Made by a program: the position numbers and the translations under genes. The notes below the pieces were generated by a model. The model made no database searches. It saw only the letters and a list, made by a program, of their open reading frames with translations, and had not been told where the DNA came from. A stretch of 9,549 nt of DNA from Rhizobacter sp. (GTDB lineage: Bacteria; Pseudomonadota; Gammaproteobacteria; Burkholderiales; Burkholderiaceae_C): positions 1 to 9,549 of the forward strand of contig JANXVK010000661.1 in the NCBI GenBank assembly GCA_025351675.1, read 5' to 3'. Shown here in pieces: positions 6,645 through 9,549 of this stretch; position 1 is the stretch's first letter; each line of letters opens with the position of its first letter.

Positions 6645-9299
6645 TTGACCCGCGACGAGGCGAGCCGCCTCTGGCTCGACGCGCTGCGCCGCGGCGCCGA
6701 TGCGGCCGAGTTGCGCGGCCTGCCGACGCTGAACGACGAAGACGCGGCGCGCGTGATGGCGACATTGCGTGAGCCGCCGGCCGCCGTGCCGACGAAGCGA
6801 ATCGCGCCGACGACTCACACCGGCAGCGACGCGCTGGTGCCGGGCGAACTCGTGCCGCGGCTCACGCTGCAAACGCTGACCCGCGGCGACGGCCTGCTCG
6901 GCCTGCGCGCGATGAACGGCTTCGGACCGCGCGGCGCGCAGCTCACCGTGGCGCGCATCGACTGGACCTACACGCTCGCCAACGGCCTGCACTGGGAGAC
7001 CCCCGCGCCGACCAGCGTGCTCGGCGCGCGCCCCAAGCCGACCCAGCTGCTGCGCGGCGCGTGGAGCGAGCGCGTGCTGCTGCAGCGCGATCTGTCGGCC
7101 GAAGCCGATGCGCGCGACGCACTGATCGAAACCGGCCTGCGCCCGCTGCCGCTGCAGGCGATCCAGTGGCGCGACCGCGAGGCCGGCGCGAGCCACACCG
7201 CGCTGTGGGCCTTGCCCGAAGAGTCGCAGTTCGGCGACTTCCAGGCCGAGCAGGTGCCGCGGCTGCGCGCAGCCGGCTGGTCGGTGATCGTGCAGCCGGG
7301 GTTTGCGCACCTGAGCGTGCCGGTCGATCGCTGGCACCTCGTGATCGACCCGGTCAGCGGCGACGCACAGGCGCACGTGCCCGCGGGCGTGACCGCGCTG
7401 CGCCAGCCGGTGCGCGAGGGTTCGTTCATGCTGAGCCTGGGCGTCGAGGTCGACGGCGAGACGCTCGACCTCGCGCCGCTGCTCGCCGACCTGCTCAAGC
7501 GCGACCATCGCTGGCTCGATGCGCGCCAGGTCAACGCGATCGACGACGCGGCACTGATCGCGTTGCGCGCGCCGGGCGGCCGGCGCATCGAGGCGCCGGC
7601 CGGGCCCCTGAAGGCGATCGTCGGCGCGATGCTCGACCTGCTGACCGATCCGCGCCGCAAAGAGGGCCCGCTGCGCCTGTCGACGTGGGAGGCGCAGCGC
7701 ATCGAGGCGATGCGCCTGACCCTGCTCGACACGCAGGCGGCGCGCGCCGGCCCGCACGGCGCCTGGCAGCTGCAAGGCGACGCCGGCCTGACGACGCTGG
7801 CCAAGCGCCTGCGCGCCGCCGGCACGCCGCCCGCGGTCGAGGCGCCCGCAGGCCTCGGCCTCACGCTACGTCCGTACCAGCTGCACGGCTTGGCGTGGCT
7901 GCAGTACCTGCGCGAACACCAGCTGGCGGGCATCCTCGCCGATGACATGGGGCTGGGCAAGACCGCGCAAGTGCTGGCGCACCTGCTGGTCGAGAAAGAC
8001 GCAGGCCGGCTCGGCCCGCGAAGCGACAGCGCCGCGGCTTCCTGCCAACCCGCACTCGTCGTGCTGCCGACCTCGCTGATCGCCAACTGGCAGGCCGAAG
8101 CCGCCCGCCACGCGCCGGGCCTGCGCGTGCTCACGCTGCAGGGCGCCGACCGCGCCCGCGACTTCGCGCGCATCGCCGAGCACGACGTGGTGTTCACGAC
8201 CTACCCGCTGCTGTGGCGCGACATCGAGGCGCTCGAAGCGCACGAATGGCACCTGCTGATCCTCGACGAGGCGCAGATGGTCAAGAACGCCGCGAGCCGC
8301 GCCGCGACCGCGCTGCGCCGGCTGACCGCGCGGCACCGCCTGTGCGTGACGGGCACGCCGCTGGAGAACCACCTCGGCGAACTCTGGGCGCACTTCGACT
8401 TCCTGATGCCCGGCTTTCTCGGCGACACGCGCAGCTTCACGCGCCTGTGGCGCAAGCCGATCGAAACCAGCGGCGGGACGCTGCGCGCCGAGCTGCTGGC
8501 GCAACGCGTGCGGCCGTTCATCCTGCGGCGCCGCAAGGAGGATGTGGCGAGCGAGCTGCCGACCAAGACCGAGGTGATCCGCCTCGTGCAACTGCAAGGC
8601 GCGCAGCGTGCGCTGTACGAGAGCGTGCGCGTGGCTGCCGACGAGCAGGTGCGGCGCGTGCTCGCGCGCCTGAGCTTCAATGGCGCGCAGATCTCGATCC
8701 TCGACGCGCTGCTGAAGCTGCGCCAGGTGTGCTGCGACCCGCACCTGGTCAAGGGCAGCAAGCTGCCGGCGACGATGCCGCGCGCCAAGCTCGAATGGCT
8801 GCGTGACATGCTGCCGGAGCTCATCGCCGAAGGCCGACGCGTGCTGGTGTTCTCGCAGTTCACCGAGATGCTGGCGCTGGTCGCGACCGAGCTCGAGACG
8901 CTCGAACTGCCCTTTCTCGAACTGACCGGCGAGACGCCGGTGCGTGCGCGCGGCGCGGTCGTCAAACGCTTCCAGGCGAAGGAGGCGCCGATCTTCCTGC
9001 TCAGCCTGAAGGCCGGCGGCGTCGGCCTGAACCTCACGGCGGCCGACACCGTGATCCACCTCGACCCGTGGTGGAACCCGGCCGTCGAACGCCAAGCCAC
9101 CGACCGCGCGCACCGCATTGGGCAGGACCAGCCGGTGTTCGTCTACAAGCTCGTCGTCGAGGGCAGCATCGAGGAGCGCATGCTCGCGCTGCAGGCGCGC
9201 AAGGCGGCGCTGGCCGAAGGCGTGCTCGGCTTCGACGCCGCGGCCTCGGTCAAGTTCAACGCCGACGATTTGCGCGGGCTGCTCGCGCCGCTGGTCTGA
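6645..9299 (+). CDS. SNF2-family DEAD/DEAH-box-like helicase/ATPase
   Basis: This 884-residue protein has a complete SNF2-type superfamily 2 motor in its C-terminal half. Motif I is DDMGLGKT (433-440), preceded by the Q-like LRPYQLHGLAWL. Motif II is DEAQ (541-544), motif III TGTPLEN (569-575), and motif IV is in VFSQF (735-739). The last motifs lie in LKAGGVGLNLTAADTVIHLD and QATDRAHRIGQ (817-827). Such proteins translocate on duplex nucleic acid and remodel protein-DNA complexes. The N-terminal 420 residues match no domain I recognise and contain no cysteine, so the SWIM zinc finger found in some bacterial SNF2 proteins is absent. Start choice is uncertain. TTG at 6645 lies 8 bp after the dehydrogenase stop and keeps a charged, gene-like N-terminus (TRDEASRLWLDALRRG); GTG at 6753 or ATG at 6756 would shorten it by 36-37 residues. 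Reading-frame openness further upstream through dmlA is a GC artefact. The close spacing suggests co-transcription with dmlA, but no functional link is evident. Confidence 0.9.
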   Translation: MTRDEASRLWLDALRRGADAAELRGLPTLNDEDAARVMATLREPPAAVPTKRIAPTTHTGSDALVPGELVPRLTLQTLTRGDGLLGLRAMNGFGPRGAQLTVARIDWTYTLANGLHWETPAPTSVLGARPKPTQLLRGAWSERVLLQRDLSAEADARDALIETGLRPLPLQAIQWRDREAGASHTALWALPEESQFGDFQAEQVPRLRAAGWSVIVQPGFAHLSVPVDRWHLVIDPVSGDAQAHVPAGVTALRQPVREGSFMLSLGVEVDGETLDLAPLLADLLKRDHRWLDARQVNAIDDAALIALRAPGGRRIEAPAGPLKAIVGAMLDLLTDPRRKEGPLRLSTWEAQRIEAMRLTLLDTQAARAGPHGAWQLQGDAGLTTLAKRLRAAGTPPAVEAPAGLGLTLRPYQLHGLAWLQYLREHQLAGILADDMGLGKTAQVLAHLLVEKDAGRLGPRSDSAAASCQPALVVLPTSLIANWQAEAARHAPGLRVLTLQGADRARDFARIAEHDVVFTTYPLLWRDIEALEAHEWHLLILDEAQMVKNAASRAATALRRLTARHRLCVTGTPLENHLGELWAHFDFLMPGFLGDTRSFTRLWRKPIETSGGTLRAELLAQRVRPFILRRRKEDVASELPTKTEVIRLVQLQGAQRALYESVRVAADEQVRRVLARLSFNGAQISILDALLKLRQVCCDPHLVKGSKLPATMPRAKLEWLRDMLPELIAEGRRVLVFSQFTEMLALVATELETLELPFLELTGETPVRARGAVVKRFQAKEAPIFLLSLKAGGVGLNLTAADTVIHLDPWWNPAVERQATDRAHRIGQDQPVFVYKLVVEGSIEERMLALQARKAALAEGVLGFDAAASVKFNADDLRGLLAPLV

Positions 9300-9312
9300 A
9301 CGTCACGGCGCG

Positions 9313-9318
9313 CGACAA
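9313..9318 (+). promoter_or_regulatory. Possible -10 element
   Basis: GACAAT matches the sigma70 -10 consensus TATAAT at 4 of 6 positions and lies about 10 bp before a run of three ATG codons (9329-9337). If used, it would start a nearly leaderless transcript for the mini-ORF and the gene behind it. No matching -35 is obvious within the SNF2 gene end. Confidence 0.2.
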
Positions 9319-9328
9319 TGCGGGCCGC

Positions 9329-9451
9329 ATGATGATGACGACTGCCCCTGCCCTCTCCCCGTCCCCGTCGCTGTCCCCGTCGCTGTCGCTGGAGCGGCAT
9401 CATCCACTGGCACGCCAGGCGCATCACTGGCGAAGGGAGCACAGCGAGTGA
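9329..9451 (+). CDS. Possible 40-codon mini-ORF, translationally coupled
   Basis: Three consecutive ATG codons open a 40-residue frame with a Ser/Pro/Leu repeat (PSPSLSPSLSL, from the 12-bp DNA repeat) and a His/Arg-rich C-terminus. I recognise no family. In favour of translation, its TGA stop (9449-9451) overlaps the next gene's GTG start by 4 bp in the GTGA arrangement, and a good ribosome-binding site for that gene sits inside it. Against it, the composition is low-complexity, no Shine-Dalgarno precedes the ATG run, and short open frames are common at this GC content. It could be a leader peptide that controls the downstream gene, or chance. Confidence 0.3.
   Translation: MMMTTAPALSPSPSLSPSLSLERHHPLARQAHHWRREHSE
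9357..9390 (+). repeat. 12-bp tandem repeat
   Basis: CCCCGTCGCTGT is repeated perfectly at 9363-9374 and 9375-9386. A half copy (CCCCGT) precedes it at 9357-9362 and CGCT follows. The unit length is a multiple of three, so copy-number change would alter the Ser/Pro/Leu part of the mini-ORF without shifting frame. Confidence 0.6.
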
Positions 9452-9549
9452 GCGAGAGTCGCATGGACGGAAACAGGACCACAGCACAGCAACTAATCAG
9501 AACACGTTGGTTTGTCTGTCTGGCTGTCTGTCTTCCCTCCCTGCCGGTC
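9448..9549 (+). CDS. N-terminus of a probable exported or membrane protein (partial, runs off the window)
   Basis: The frame is open from GTG 9448 to the window end, giving 34 residues. The start is chosen because a strong AAGGGAG (9433-9439) lies 8 nt upstream; an internal ATG at 9463 has only a weak site. The peptide is polar at first, has arginines just before a hydrophobic stretch (LIRTRWFVCLAVCLPSLPV, 16-34), and so resembles a Sec signal peptide or a first membrane helix. The hydrophobic part is cut by the window end, so a cleavage site cannot be judged; no complete lipobox is seen. The start overlaps the mini-ORF stop by 4 bp. Product and family cannot be told from this fragment. Confidence 0.5.
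   Translation, partial: MSESRMDGNRTTAQQLIRTRWFVCLAVCLPSLPV
9513..9532 (+). repeat. Imperfect TGTC tetranucleotide repeat inside the signal-like region
   Basis: Five TGTC units stand in a row, the third being TGGC. They code for the hydrophobic segment of the partial gene at the right edge. A tetranucleotide tract in a coding start could slip and shift frame, as in phase-variable genes, but two uninterrupted units on each side are too few for efficient slippage. Confidence 0.5.

Noticed and set aside
6645..9299. SNF2 gene as part of an antiphage system (for example DISARM-like)
   Set aside because: No methyltransferase, nuclease, phospholipase or other defence partner is nearby. The neighbours are metabolic and regulatory genes.
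9400..9549. Cobalamin riboswitch suggested by CACTGG...GAAGGGAG upstream of a possible outer-membrane or exported protein
   Set aside because: The B12-box and the conserved 5' half of the riboswitch are not present, and the match is limited to a few short words.

Overview
The window is GC-rich and coding on both strands. Its compact gene spacing, gene content and codon use suggest a beta-proteobacterium of the Burkholderiales (Rubrivivax/Leptothrix/Ideonella-like). That placement is an inference from style and remembered protein similarity, not from a search.

Layout. The left edge (1-295) has no convincing gene. It starts with an AT-rich, palindrome-dense patch with a perfect TTGACA on the minus strand, which may belong to a leftward gene outside the window. 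Next comes a tight minus-strand operon read from 4009 down to 296: a short-chain dehydrogenase/reductase (SDR), a FadB/FadJ-type bifunctional enoyl-CoA hydratase/3-hydroxyacyl-CoA dehydrogenase, and a Crp/Fnr-family regulator. The gaps between these genes are 14 and 10 bp. A 169-bp divergent promoter region (4010-4178) with operator-like repeats separates this operon from a plus-strand gene for an unusual 413-residue protein made of two TetR-type repressor units in tandem. On the plus strand follow a D-malate/tartrate dehydrogenase (dmlA/ttuC-like), a SNF2-family ATPase 8 bp downstream of it, a possible 40-codon mini-ORF, and the first 34 codons of a gene whose product starts with a hydrophobic, signal-peptide-like segment.

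How the genes may work together. The SDR and the bifunctional enzyme look like a catabolic pair for acyl-CoA or 3-hydroxy/keto-acid turnover. No acyl-CoA dehydrogenase or thiolase lies in the window, so the pathway is completed elsewhere. The double TetR is placed to control the divergent operon through the repeats in the shared promoter region. The Crp-like protein is co-expressed with the enzymes and seems to have lost the usual nucleotide-phosphate-binding arginine, so it probably senses something else or is ligand-independent. DmlA would feed D-malate or tartrate to pyruvate. The adjacent SNF2 protein is a nucleic-acid-dependent ATPase with no visible metabolic link.

I see no tRNA, rRNA, CRISPR array, insertion sequence or defence island. 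Most of the window is ordinary metabolic and regulatory DNA. The most distinctive items are the tandem TetR protein with its paired operator-like repeats, the degenerate cNMP pocket of the co-operonic Crp protein, and the GTGA-overlapping mini-ORF at the right edge.
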